The position numbers and the translations under genes were made by a program. A stretch of 64,000 nucleotides of DNA from the NCBI RefSeq assembly GCF_003121925.1, contig NZ_QEWR01000002.1, positions 1,302,001-1,366,000 on the forward strand. The letters are read 5' to 3'. Source of the stretch: Ignatzschineria indica (GTDB lineage: Bacteria; Pseudomonadota; Gammaproteobacteria; Cardiobacteriales; Wohlfahrtiimonadaceae). Position 1 is the stretch's first letter. Each line of letters begins with the position of its first letter. The notes beneath the pieces are model-generated. The model was not told where the DNA came from. It searched no databases and worked only from the letters and a program-made list of their open reading frames with translations. This document shows positions 28,401-35,650 of the stretch, piece by piece.

Positions 28401-28713
28401 CTTGTGCTAAATCTGGATCAACCCCTTGGTTAAAGGTCACAGTGATTTGGAAAGTTCCAGAGCTTGAACTTGAGGAGTTCATATAGCGATAGCCATCTAA
28501 GCCACTAATACTCTGTTCAATAACCTGTGTAACGCTCTCTTCAACCGTCTGTGCACTTGCACCTGGATAGACCCCAGAAATACTGATTTGAGGCGGTGCA
28601 ATAGGGGGATATTGCGATACAGCCATGTTTCGTACCACTAAGAGGCCGATAAACATCGTTAAGATCGCAAGCACCCACGCAAATATTGGTCGGTCTATAA
28701 AAAATCGTGCCAT
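25495..28713 (-). CDS. acrB: RND multidrug efflux permease, AcrB/MexB type
   Basis: A proton-driven inner-membrane transporter of 1072 residues exporting hydrophobic or amphiphilic compounds. It starts with MARFFIDRPIFAWVLAI. The proton-relay aspartates are in LLVDDAIVVVENVERIM and the lysine in GLTSKNAILIVEFARD. Twelve membrane segments and two large periplasmic loops fit the HAE1 family. Closest by eye are AcrB and MexB. It follows acrA by 63 bases, and the start lacks close Shine-Dalgarno support. No TolC/OprM partner is encoded here, so the channel must come from elsewhere. The C-terminal tail is hydrophilic. Confidence 0.95.
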   Translation of the reverse strand: MARFFIDRPIFAWVLAILTMFIGLLVVRNMAVSQYPPIAPPQISISGVYPGASAQTVEESVTQVIEQSISGLDGYRYMNSSSSSSGTFQITVTFNQGVDPDLAQVQVQNKIQQSLSKLPQAVQQQGVTIAKTSGSFLLVVGFYSPDGSMSSGDIGDYISSTLEDQMSRIGGVGEIQFFGSSYAMNIWLDPIKLYKYNMTPTDVVAAIKEQNSQATLGALGAMPAVKDQLISYTVTSQSLLQSPEEFKAIQLRVNEDGSEVLLSDVARVELSPESEAVAVKYNNTPAAGLAVSLASGANALDTATAVKSYLEKISVDFPSGLAYTFPYDTTPFVEYSVASVEETLIDAIILVFIVVFFFLKNIRATIIPMLAIPYVLAGTMLILDLLGFNLNTLTLFALVLAIGLLVDDAIVVVENVERIMEEEKVSPLEATRRSMDQITGALIGIGVVLSAVFVPMAFLGGATGVIYRQFSVTIITAMLLSVIVAIIFTPAMCATLLRDHKEHHVPKTAFGRFLQKLFAPFNKVIGLAVKYFNIGFDKVSDTYTKTIAKVLKHPLIFVLLLIVGLGAIGHQFMKLPKSFLPDEDQGILIGMTINPNGTSLNQTEIPLQEIADYLINEEKKTVESVMTVAGFSFSGQGSEQGMFFVKLRPWEDRKSAYESIPALMDRLQKYFINIPEAQIFVFSPPPIIELGTATGVSFQLQDTIGLGHDTLMNSVMKFIGLAATSPDLDIATLRPGGQFDTAQYHVDIDREKAQALQVSVGDINTALSIAWGGMYVNDFIDRGRVKHVQVKADAPYRMMPDDFNSWYVRNAKGEMVPFSAFAKGRWSYGPPQLNRFDGFSSFPLSINAAPGKSTGEAMDAIEILVREHLPQGINVAWTDTSYEEQEAGNSQVMLLLVSVFVIFLSLAALYESWKVPISVLLTIPVGVVGAVITARLLGIENDVYFQVGLLTTIGLTSKNAILIVEFARDLVREGMSTIDATIRASQERLRPIVMTSLAFGLGVMPLALSTGAGAGAQNVVGRIVVGGMIGGTLLVLLYTPVFYILLNRDKKKRDEAGDKPSEQTKEVDAPAQ

Positions 28714-28776
28714 AACAATTATCTAATCCTTTATTGTGTGATGATAATTTAAGGTAAATCAGTGGATCAAAAGATC

Positions 28777-29982
28777 TTACTGAATCGTATTATCATCTGG
28801 AATTATCTCAACCTTTACCGGCTGCCCACCGCTACGTTGAATCGCAGATTGCACCGATTGTAATCCTTTAACAACAACTCGCTCTCCTTCTTTTAAGCCA
28901 TTGGCAATTACCCAATCTTGCTCATAAGAACGAGAGATCTCGACCGGACGGATATGAGCGATATTTTCTTGATCGATCACAACTACGGTACTCACGCCAC
29001 CAGGACCTTGAGTAACGGCCTTTTGCGAGACCACTAACGCCCCCTCTTCGATCCCTTGCTGAACAACCGTACGAACAAACATTCCGGGGAGGAGACTACC
29101 ATCATTCTCAAATTGGGCCTGAAGGAAGATCGATCCTGTTGTCGGGTCAACAGTCAGATCGGAGAACTTGATATAACCGACCTCATCATAGAGTGAACCA
29201 TCTTCGAGATAGATACGGACCAAATGACCATCTTCCCACTCACCGGTTTCAAGATTTTCTACCTTTGTAGGGGTATAGACTCCATTCATAATCTTTTTAC
29301 GTACGGCAGCATACTCAGCAGAAGAGTAGGTAATATTAACCTTCATCGGATTGAGTACCTGAATAACAGCCATCTCATTGACCTGACCTGGAGAAACGAG
29401 CGCCCCTTGCGTAAAGTTTGTTCGACCAATTTGCCCCGAGATAGGTGCTTCCATCTGGGTATAATCGAGATTGATCTTCGCATTAGTCACTTGTGCTTCA
29501 GCCCCTAAAACTTCTGCATTAGCCTGCATCAATGCCGCGTTGGCATCATCTACATCTTGTTGGCTCACCGCTTTTGACTTCTTCAATGCATTTAAGCGAT
29601 CGGCTTTAAGACGCGCCGCGTTTTGATTCGCTTTAGCACGCTCTAACGTTGCTTCTGCCTGTAATAGGCTTGCTTTATAAGTGGCAGGATCGATCTGATA
29701 GAGTTGATCCCCCTCATTGACAAAGCTTCCTTCCGTAAAATTAACAGAAAGAATAATGCCCCCCACCTGAGGACGAACCTCTGCAATGACTGAAGCTTCC
29801 GTTCTTCCCGGCAATTCTGCCTCAACGGTAATATTTTTCCGTTCAACCTCTTGAACGACTGCTTGCGGTGTCATCATCACTGGACCGGCTTGATGCTCTT
29901 CTGCGCATGCCGCAACTAATAGAGCAAGCCCGATACTTCCCGCAATATTTCGAATATATTGAAAATGATTTCGCTTTCTCAT
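28777..29982 (-). CDS. acrA: RND efflux periplasmic adaptor lipoprotein, AcrA type
   Basis: Membrane fusion protein linking the permease to an outer-membrane channel. The lipoprotein signal ends in lipobox LVAAC, so the mature protein is anchored in the inner membrane. The lipoyl halves (TEASVIAEVRPQVGGIIL and MEAPISGQIGRTNFTQGALV) flank an alpha-helical hairpin rich in Ala, Gln and Lys (about 100-165). Beta-barrel and membrane-proximal domains follow. I chose ATG 29982, preceded by GAGAG; 29994 also fits. It lies 82 bases after marR on the same strand. Confidence 0.93.
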   Translation of the reverse strand: MRKRNHFQYIRNIAGSIGLALLVAACAEEHQAGPVMMTPQAVVQEVERKNITVEAELPGRTEASVIAEVRPQVGGIILSVNFTEGSFVNEGDQLYQIDPATYKASLLQAEATLERAKANQNAARLKADRLNALKKSKAVSQQDVDDANAALMQANAEVLGAEAQVTNAKINLDYTQMEAPISGQIGRTNFTQGALVSPGQVNEMAVIQVLNPMKVNITYSSAEYAAVRKKIMNGVYTPTKVENLETGEWEDGHLVRIYLEDGSLYDEVGYIKFSDLTVDPTTGSIFLQAQFENDGSLLPGMFVRTVVQQGIEEGALVVSQKAVTQGPGGVSTVVVIDQENIAHIRPVEISRSYEQDWVIANGLKEGERVVVKGLQSVQSAIQRSGGQPVKVEIIPDDNTIQ

Positions 29983-30076
29983 CTTATCTCTCATCTATGC
30001 CATATTAATAATTTAAGAAGTAATATATGGTCCTATCTAATTAGGCTTCTTCTCCATTACTCAACTTTTGATTCTC

Positions 30077-30565
30077 TTAATTCTGCTGATTTTTCTTCGC
30101 ACTCACAATATTAAGTGCTTCATCGAGCATCCGAATCGATGCTAAAAATTGTTCCGCTTGCTCTACCCCAACAATCTTTGCCACATCTGCAAGCCATTGC
30201 CCATAAACCTTTGCTCTAACATCTTGATAGTAAGCGGCTCCCACAGCGGTCACTTTATAGAGTGGAGAGCGCTTGTTCTGCGGATTCTCCACCGCCTCAA
30301 TATAACCATTCTCTAGTAGTAGGCAGATCTGTCGCTGTACCGCTTGACGGGAGGTAGAGCGAAGTTGTGCAATCTGTGGCACGGTTAAAGGCTCCGGCTC
30401 ACAATGAATGATCGATAAGATGGTCCAGCAAGAGTGGGTAATATCACTCTCTGCCGCAATCAATAGATCTTCACTGATCCGGTGCAGTTTTGATAAAAGG
30501 GTAAATATCTCTTGGAACATCGAAACAAAGAGTTGTTTCTGTTCAATTGGGTGATTTTCAGTCAT
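30077..30565 (-). CDS. MarR-family transcriptional regulator
   Basis: A 162-residue winged-helix repressor that probably controls the efflux operon it heads. The recognition-helix region is PQIAQLRSTSRQAVQRQICLL (split as PQIAQLRSTS and RQAVQRQICLL, about 80-105), and the wing follows at NPQNKRSPLYKVT. The conserved end helices for dimerisation are present. It is transcribed first in marR-acrA-acrB. A perfect palindrome over its own promoter (30613-30631) argues for autorepression. The effector is unknown. Confidence 0.92.
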   Translation of the reverse strand: MTENHPIEQKQLFVSMFQEIFTLLSKLHRISEDLLIAAESDITHSCWTILSIIHCEPEPLTVPQIAQLRSTSRQAVQRQICLLLENGYIEAVENPQNKRSPLYKVTAVGAAYYQDVRAKVYGQWLADVAKIVGVEQAEQFLASIRMLDEALNIVSAKKNQQN

Positions 30566-30602
30566 GATCTCTCTTTTAGAAAGAATTAAAACAATAGGCT
30601 AA

Positions 30603-30631
30603 ATAGTAAGTCTTGACAACAATGTTGTCAA
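30603..30631 (-). promoter_or_regulatory. Promoter of marR-acrA-acrB with overlapping palindromic operator
   Basis: On the minus strand a perfect -35 TTGACA (complement of 30626-30631) and -10 TACTAT (complement of 30603-30608) are separated by exactly 17 bases. The palindrome TTGACAACA-A-TGTTGTCAA (30613-30631) covers the -35 and spacer. Nine-base perfect arms with a one-base centre are the size of a MarR dimer site. That MarR binds here is inference. Confidence 0.8.
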
Positions 30632-30644
30632 TATTTTCCCAAGG

Positions 30645-30693
30645 AAAAAATTAAGAGGAGAGAAAGATCACCAAAGCCATCTTCCTCTCCTCT
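30645..30693 (-). terminator. Terminator after mesX-mesD
   Basis: AGAGGAGAG-A-AAGAT (30654-30668) pairs with ATCTT-C-CTCTCCTCT (30679-30693), 14 pairs with one mismatch. On the minus strand a T run follows (complement of 30645-30650). It ends the methionine operon just upstream of the marR promoter. Confidence 0.85.
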
Positions 30694-30845
30694 ACACTTG
30701 AACCTTACTCTTGAGCTTCAATCTTAAAGCTTGATTCTTAATCCTTAATCCTTGATCCTTGATCTTCAACCTCGCTATTGAATCTCAAATCAAAAATCTA
30801 CGATTCAGGCATCTCTTGCTACCATTTCATATTCATAATCTCTCA

Positions 30846-31871
30846 CTAAGAGAGCTCTCTTCGAACGATCTCTGCCCCGGCACTAAGCGCCCGCAACTTG
30901 CCATTTGCTACCGTACGTGAGAGCGGAGTCATGCCACAATTGGTACTTGGATAGAGCTTATCGGCATCCACAAACTGTAATGCCTTTCTCAATGTAGCCG
31001 CCACCTCTTCAGCAGTCTCAATCTGATTTGTCGCAACATCAATTGCACCGACCATCACTTTTTTGCCACGAATAAGTTCAATCAGATCCATCGGCACATG
31101 GGAATTTTGACACTCCAATGAGATAATGTCGATCTTCGATTGTTGTAATTTAGGGAAAGATTCCTCATATTGGCGCCACTCTGAACCGAGTGTCTTCTTC
31201 CAATCAGTATTCGCTTTAATACCATAGCCGTAACAGATATGAACCGCTGTTTCACACTTCAATCCTTCAATCGCTCGTTCTAATGTAGCAATACCCCAAT
31301 CATTGACCTCATCAAAGAAGACATTAAATGCCGGCTCATCAAATTGGATAATATCGACTCCCGCAGCTTCAAGCTCTTTTGCCTCTTGATTGAGGATTTT
31401 AGCAAACTCCCATGCAAGCTTTTCACGACTTTTATAGTAATCATCATAGAGGGTATCGATCATGGTCATCGGTCCTGGCAATGCCCACTTGATCGGCTTT
31501 TGAGTATGTTGACGTAAGAACTTAGCATCCTCGACAAAGACGGGGTGCTCTCTCGATACAGCATCAAAAACGGTGGGGACACTCGCATCATAGCGATCAC
31601 GAATACGAACAGTCTCCCGCTTCTCAAAATCAACACCGCTAAGATGCTCAATAAAGGTGGTAACAAAGTGTTGTCGTGTCTGTTCGCCATCGCTGACAAT
31701 ATCAATACCCGCTGCTTCCTGCTCAATTAAGGAGAGTAGAAGTGCATCTCTTTTTGCTTGCTCTAATGCCTCTCCCTCTAATTTCCAAGGGGACCAAAGT
31801 TGTTCAGGCTCTGCAATCCAAGAAGGCTTAGGTAGACTGCCGGCGGTTGAAGTAGGTAGCAATTTTTTCAT
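30846..31871 (-). CDS. mesD: Core (folate-independent) methionine synthase, MesD family
   Basis: A 341-residue protein matching only the catalytic C-terminal barrel of MetE; the N-terminal folate-binding half is missing. Visible blocks are STAGSLPKPSW, SDGEQTRQHFV, ALPGPMTMIDTLY, QFDEPAF, HICYGYG and the zinc-ligand region YPSTNCGMTPLSR. Its neighbour is DUF1852 (MesX), the partner that MesD enzymes require together with oxygen (Price and colleagues described this pair in aerobic bacteria). It should therefore methylate homocysteine without methyl-folate or cobalamin, from an undefined methyl donor. AGGG lies upstream of the ATG. It is second in mesX-mesD, divergent from metR. Confidence 0.9.
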   Translation of the reverse strand: MKKLLPTSTAGSLPKPSWIAEPEQLWSPWKLEGEALEQAKRDALLLSLIEQEAAGIDIVSDGEQTRQHFVTTFIEHLSGVDFEKRETVRIRDRYDASVPTVFDAVSREHPVFVEDAKFLRQHTQKPIKWALPGPMTMIDTLYDDYYKSREKLAWEFAKILNQEAKELEAAGVDIIQFDEPAFNVFFDEVNDWGIATLERAIEGLKCETAVHICYGYGIKANTDWKKTLGSEWRQYEESFPKLQQSKIDIISLECQNSHVPMDLIELIRGKKVMVGAIDVATNQIETAEEVAATLRKALQFVDADKLYPSTNCGMTPLSRTVANGKLRALSAGAEIVRRELS

Positions 31872-32021
31872 TTTAATAATCCCTATTTTTTTTGCACTGT
31901 TGTTTTTATATAGCTGTTTTTATGTGGTTGTTTATGTTGTTGCTTCTCTGTTTTTATTATTATTTTTAGTATTGTTATTATTACTTCTCTATTTTGATAA
32001 TCTATTTAACGTTCTAACACT
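31872..32021 (-). other. A-rich mesX-mesD spacer
   Basis: A 150-base spacer between two genes of the same operon, almost purely A-rich on the transcribed (minus) strand with many short A runs. No terminator stem is visible. Unstructured A-rich leaders often favour translation; here that is only a possibility. Confidence 0.5.
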
Positions 32022-33008
32022 CTATTGAGCGTTAAACTCGATCTTTTCTGCCCAAGCATCCAAAACTGGTTGATAAGGTTTAATAAAGTGCGCTTCAGTA
32101 AAGATGCCCTGCTCTACAGCAAGACGATTACGCTCTTCGCGATCATAGACAATCTGCGTTGATGAAAAATCTTGATTAGTTAAACTTGGCTGATAAATTG
32201 CACCTGCGGGGGCATTACCATTATAGATCTCAGGTCGATAGATCTTCTGGAAAGTCTCCATCGTACTGATCGTACCAATAAGCTCCAGATTGCTATAATC
32301 ATTAAGTAAGTCGCCAGAGAAGTAGAAAGCCAATGGTGCAACACTTCCCTTTGGCATAAAGTAACGAACTTCTAACCCCATCTTTGCAAAGTATTGATCC
32401 GTTAAGGAGCGTTCTCCCTGTTGATACTCTACACCTAAAATAGGGTGCTCATTCTCTGTGCGAGTATAAGTTCTACTACCGGCAACGCTCAGGCAGATCA
32501 CAGGGGCTTTACTAAAATTTTGTTGGTAGAGATCAGACTGTAAAAAGTATTGAAAGAGCTTGCCATGTAACTCACCAAATTGATCAGGGAGAGAAAACTC
32601 TGTTCGATCACGATTATGATTTAAGAGAAGAACACTAAAATCATAATCGCGAACATAAGAGGAGAAGTTATTGCCCACAATTCCTTCGATTCTCTCTCCC
32701 GTTTGATGATCGATAATGGTCGTTTCTAAGACCTCAATCATCGGAAATTGATCCCCATTCCCCTCAACATCGATATCTACAGAGATAATCTCAATCTCAA
32801 CGGCATAGCGGTTCCCGTGAGGATTATCCCAATTTGCCAAACTATTAAAGCGATTATTAATCATATTGAGAGTATTACGTAAATTCTCTTGCCGACTCTC
32901 ACCCCGTGCTAAGTTAGCAAAATTGGTGGTCAAACGAGTTTCATTGGCGGGTTGATAATTCTCATCAAAGTTAATTCGTCTAATATTAAAGGTAAATGCG
33001 TCTGACAT
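32022..33008 (-). CDS. mesX: DUF1852 protein, MesX-type methionine synthase partner
   Basis: A 328-residue cytosolic protein of family DUF1852. Recognised blocks include FNIRRINFDENYQPA, NFANLARGESRQENLRN, GIVGNNFSSYVRDYDFSV, VICLSVAGSRTYTRT and STISTMETFQKIYRPEIYN. In the published MesD system this protein and molecular oxygen are needed for homocysteine methylation; the chemistry it performs is unknown. No membrane segment or signal peptide is present. CAGGAG precedes the ATG by seven bases. It is first in the mesX-mesD operon and divergent from a MetR-like gene, which fits methionine-responsive control. Confidence 0.92.
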   Translation of the reverse strand: MSDAFTFNIRRINFDENYQPANETRLTTNFANLARGESRQENLRNTLNMINNRFNSLANWDNPHGNRYAVEIEIISVDIDVEGNGDQFPMIEVLETTIIDHQTGERIEGIVGNNFSSYVRDYDFSVLLLNHNRDRTEFSLPDQFGELHGKLFQYFLQSDLYQQNFSKAPVICLSVAGSRTYTRTENEHPILGVEYQQGERSLTDQYFAKMGLEVRYFMPKGSVAPLAFYFSGDLLNDYSNLELIGTISTMETFQKIYRPEIYNGNAPAGAIYQPSLTNQDFSSTQIVYDREERNRLAVEQGIFTEAHFIKPYQPVLDAWAEKIEFNAQ

Positions 33009-33077
33009 GACTTCTCCTGATATTGAGTAGCGGTAAATAATGTAGATCGGAATATAGATCGGGGATATAGAAGAAGA

Positions 33078-33095
33078 TCTAATAGATCTATTAGA
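33078..33095. promoter_or_regulatory. Perfect 18-base palindrome upstream of mesX
   Basis: TCTAATAGATCTATTAGA reads identically on both strands, about 70 bases before the mesX start. It may be an operator or a transcript-5' hairpin; no protein can be named for it. Confidence 0.5.
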
Positions 33096-33230
33096 TAGAG
33101 AGATGTCATTGATAGAACCCTCTTTGCTATTATCGTTTTGAAGGGTTTAGCGAGAAGCATTAACTCGGTAGGAGCTTCTCTCTCTTTAATAACATCTTGA
33201 ACTGAGAATCATTGTAGGAAGAGCAATAAA

Positions 33231-33287
33231 TGAAGTAAAATGATCATATTTCAATAATCGATGAATTTTGCTCATATATTAAATTCA
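33231..33287. promoter_or_regulatory. Candidate MetR site cluster between mesX and metR
   Basis: Four half-sites in alternating orientation: TGAA (33231), TTCA (33250), TGAATTT (33262-33268) and AAATTCA (33281-33287). TGAA/TTCA half-sites are those known for MetR, although the E. coli spacing of five bases is not kept. The last two form a seven-base inverted repeat with a 12-base centre, a LysR-like geometry. Confidence 0.4.
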
Positions 33288-33396
33288 GCTATAACACTCT
33301 TCTCTAGAACCCTTCTATAGATCGATATTAGATCGATGTTCTGAATATCCCACTTTTACCACTCTACCTAGCTTCTCTAAGAGGTCCTTTAAAATT

Positions 33397-34284
33397 ATGT
33401 TAGAACGAATCCACCTCACTATTGTGCAACAGGTCGATAAACAAGGCTCTTTAACCGCAGCCGCAAAAGCGCTCCACCTCTCTCAATCGGCACTCAGCCA
33501 TAGTATTCGCAAACTTGAAGAACGATTAGGAATTGAAATTTGGCGGCGAGAAGGGCGACATTTAGAGTTAACACAGTCAGGGGCTTATCTACTCTCTGTT
33601 GCCAATCGTGTACTTCCACAGCTAATGCTCGCTGAAGAGCGCCTCAAACAGTTTGCCGAAGGGGAGCGTGGCGCATTACGGATCGGCATGGAGTGTCACC
33701 CTTGTTACCAATGGCTTTTAAAAGTTATTGCCCCCTATCTTAGCGCTTGGCCAGATGTGGATGTCGATGTTAAACAGAAGTTTCAATTTGGGGGAATTGG
33801 TGCACTTCTCGGTTATGAGATCGATCTATTAGTGACGCCCGACCCCCTCTATAAACCCAATTTACGCTTCGATCCTGTCTTCGATTATGAGCAGGTTTTA
33901 GTGGTCGCTAATGATCATCCTCTAGCGACAGCACCCTTTGCAGAACCTGAAGATCTCATCGAAGAGATATTAATTAGCTATCCTGTCGATATTGGCCGAC
34001 TCGATATCTATAATCAATTTCTTCTGCCGGCAGGCATCACACCTAGACGCCACAAAACGATTGAAACTACCGATATTATGTTACAGATGGTTGCTAGCGG
34101 CCGCGGGGTGGCAGCCCTTCCACGTTGGTTGATTGAGGAGTATTGCGAGCGATTACCGATTATACCGGTTCGCCTCGGAGAGCAAGGAATCGCAAAACAG
34201 ATCTTTTTAGGCTCACGAATTTCAGATCAAAAAATCGATTATCTAGAAGCCTTTATAGAGATAGCACACCAATCTCCTCGATAA
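33397..34284 (+). CDS. metR: LysR-family regulator, MetR type
   Basis: A 295-residue transcription factor with an N-terminal winged helix (SLTAAAKALHLSQSALSHSIRKLEERLG, shown here as SLTAAAKALHLSQ and SALSHSIRKLEERLG) and a periplasmic-binding-like effector domain. The block MECHPCYQWLL corresponds to the MetR-specific IECHSCIQWL of E. coli, and QMVASGRGVAALPRW also matches MetR. In that family homocysteine is the coactivator. Divergent placement against mesX-mesD suggests it activates that operon. The ribosome binding site (AGAGG) is somewhat distant. Confidence 0.88.
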   Translation: MLERIHLTIVQQVDKQGSLTAAAKALHLSQSALSHSIRKLEERLGIEIWRREGRHLELTQSGAYLLSVANRVLPQLMLAEERLKQFAEGERGALRIGMECHPCYQWLLKVIAPYLSAWPDVDVDVKQKFQFGGIGALLGYEIDLLVTPDPLYKPNLRFDPVFDYEQVLVVANDHPLATAPFAEPEDLIEEILISYPVDIGRLDIYNQFLLPAGITPRRHKTIETTDIMLQMVASGRGVAALPRWLIEEYCERLPIIPVRLGEQGIAKQIFLGSRISDQKIDYLEAFIEIAHQSPR

Positions 34285-34287
34285 CAG

Positions 34288-34332
34288 GATGAGTGATTGG
34301 ATGGCTGATGGTTGATGATTGATGATTGATGG
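34288..34332. repeat. Low-complexity GATG/TGATT repeat after metR
   Basis: Imperfect repeats of TGATGATT, TGATTG and GATGG fill the space between the metR and ccmB ends. No terminator is recognisable between these convergent genes. Confidence 0.7.
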
Positions 34333-34339
34333 GCCTAGA

Positions 34340-35011
34340 TTAATCTAAACTCATTTTAATGGCAAAAGCGGTCACAATCGGGGTAATAATGAGAGCAGCT
34401 AGATCAGCACCAATTAGAATCAACATCAAGCTACTTAAAGAATGCCCCTCCTGTAGACGAGAGATCAGTTGGACACCGATCAATAAAATAGGGACATAGA
34501 GTGGCAGGATAATAATGCTCAAAAGAAGGCCTGCTTGCCGTAGCCCAACTAAAAGCGCAACACACATCGCCCCAACAAAACTCAACAACGGGGTTCCCAC
34601 TAAGAGAATCAACGCTACCATGATCGACTCTGACAAGGTAAAACCTAACATCACTGCTAAAATCGGTGAGAAGATCACAAGTGGGAGTCCTGTCACCAAC
34701 CAATGCGCAATAATCTTACCTAATATCATGCTATAGAGCGACGCACCACTAATCGCCATCTGCTCTAAAGAGCCATCATCAAAATCATTTTTAAAGATTC
34801 GGTCAAGGACCAAAATCGTTGAAAGAAGTGCTGCAATCCAGAGAATTGCAGGTGCAGCAGCCTTTAATAACTTCTGATTTTCCAACCCCAATCCTAACGG
34901 AAAGAGCGAGATAATAATCAAGAAGAAGATGAGCGGCATAAAGATCTCGGAGCGATTACGCATCGCAACTCGAATATCTCTAACAATAATATCGATCACT
35001 ACATTAAGCAT
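34340..35011 (-). CDS. ccmB: Heme ABC exporter permease CcmB
   Basis: Membrane subunit of the CcmAB transporter in System I cytochrome c maturation, 223 residues with six hydrophobic segments (for example IILPLYVPILLIGVQL). The family opening IIVRDIRVAMRNRSEIFMPLIFF is present. It is the last gene of the ccm operon, and its start overlaps the ccmA stop by eight bases (ATGCTTAA). CcmAB uses ATP to release holo-CcmE from CcmC. Confidence 0.95.
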   Translation of the reverse strand: MLNVVIDIIVRDIRVAMRNRSEIFMPLIFFLIIISLFPLGLGLENQKLLKAAAPAILWIAALLSTILVLDRIFKNDFDDGSLEQMAISGASLYSMILGKIIAHWLVTGLPLVIFSPILAVMLGFTLSESIMVALILLVGTPLLSFVGAMCVALLVGLRQAGLLLSIIILPLYVPILLIGVQLISRLQEGHSLSSLMLILIGADLAALIITPIVTAFAIKMSLD

Positions 35012-35645
35012 CTACACGAAACCTCTCGATCACTAATGTTTTAGAGACAACCTCTTCTGCCGGCGCTTGATGCGAAGTAAAGATAATCCCCCCACCACTT
35101 TGATAATGGGCCTTCATCTTCTGCTCAAGAAGGGCGATAGAATCGATATCGAGTGCCGTAAAGGGCTCATCTAAGATCCAAATAGCACTCTCTTCGAGCC
35201 AGAGCCTTGCTAGGGCGACACGTCTCTTCTGCCCTGCCGAAAAGTAACGGATAGGACGCTCCTCTAATGGAAGACCTAAGAGTGAAAACACCTCTAAAAT
35301 TTTCTCTCGTGCAATCCGTTTTCCACGTAGCTTCAATAAAAAAGAGAGATTCTCTACCGCCGTCAAATCAAGATTGAGACTTAACTGATGACCGATATAA
35401 GAGATCTCTTTTGAGTAGTGATGAAGCAGCTCTCTTCGCTCTATTTGATCGAGGTAAATGTTGCCTTGATAGCGCTGACTAATGCCGGCAAGTACCCGTA
35501 ATGAGGTGGTTTTCCCTGCGCCATTACGCCCTTTAATATAGAGAGACTCTCCATTTGTTAAATTAAATGAAAAGGGCTTGAAGATCGGTCGATAATTTCG
35601 CGTTACACCGAGCGCTTCCACCTCTAAGTTAAAGGGCGCTACCAT
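35004..35645 (-). CDS. ccmA: Heme ABC exporter ATP-binding protein CcmA
   Basis: Cytosolic ATPase partner of CcmB, 213 residues. The Walker A motif is GRNGAGKTT (about 39-47), the signature YFSAGQKRRVALARL, Walker B IWILDEPF, and the switch histidine FTSHQ. In E. coli ccmA is the first gene of the operon; here it comes after ccmI. GGAG lies ten bases before the ATG. It overlaps ccmB. Confidence 0.96.
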   Translation of the reverse strand: MVAPFNLEVEALGVTRNYRPIFKPFSFNLTNGESLYIKGRNGAGKTTSLRVLAGISQRYQGNIYLDQIERRELLHHYSKEISYIGHQLSLNLDLTAVENLSFLLKLRGKRIAREKILEVFSLLGLPLEERPIRYFSAGQKRRVALARLWLEESAIWILDEPFTALDIDSIALLEQKMKAHYQSGGGIIFTSHQAPAEEVVSKTLVIERFRVDA

Positions 35646-35650
35646 AGAAT

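Noticed and set aside
31657-32028. 123-codon plus-strand frame over the mesD start
   Set aside because: Antisense to mesD and ending in a Leu/Phe/Tyr run created by the T-rich spacer; no similarity to anything.
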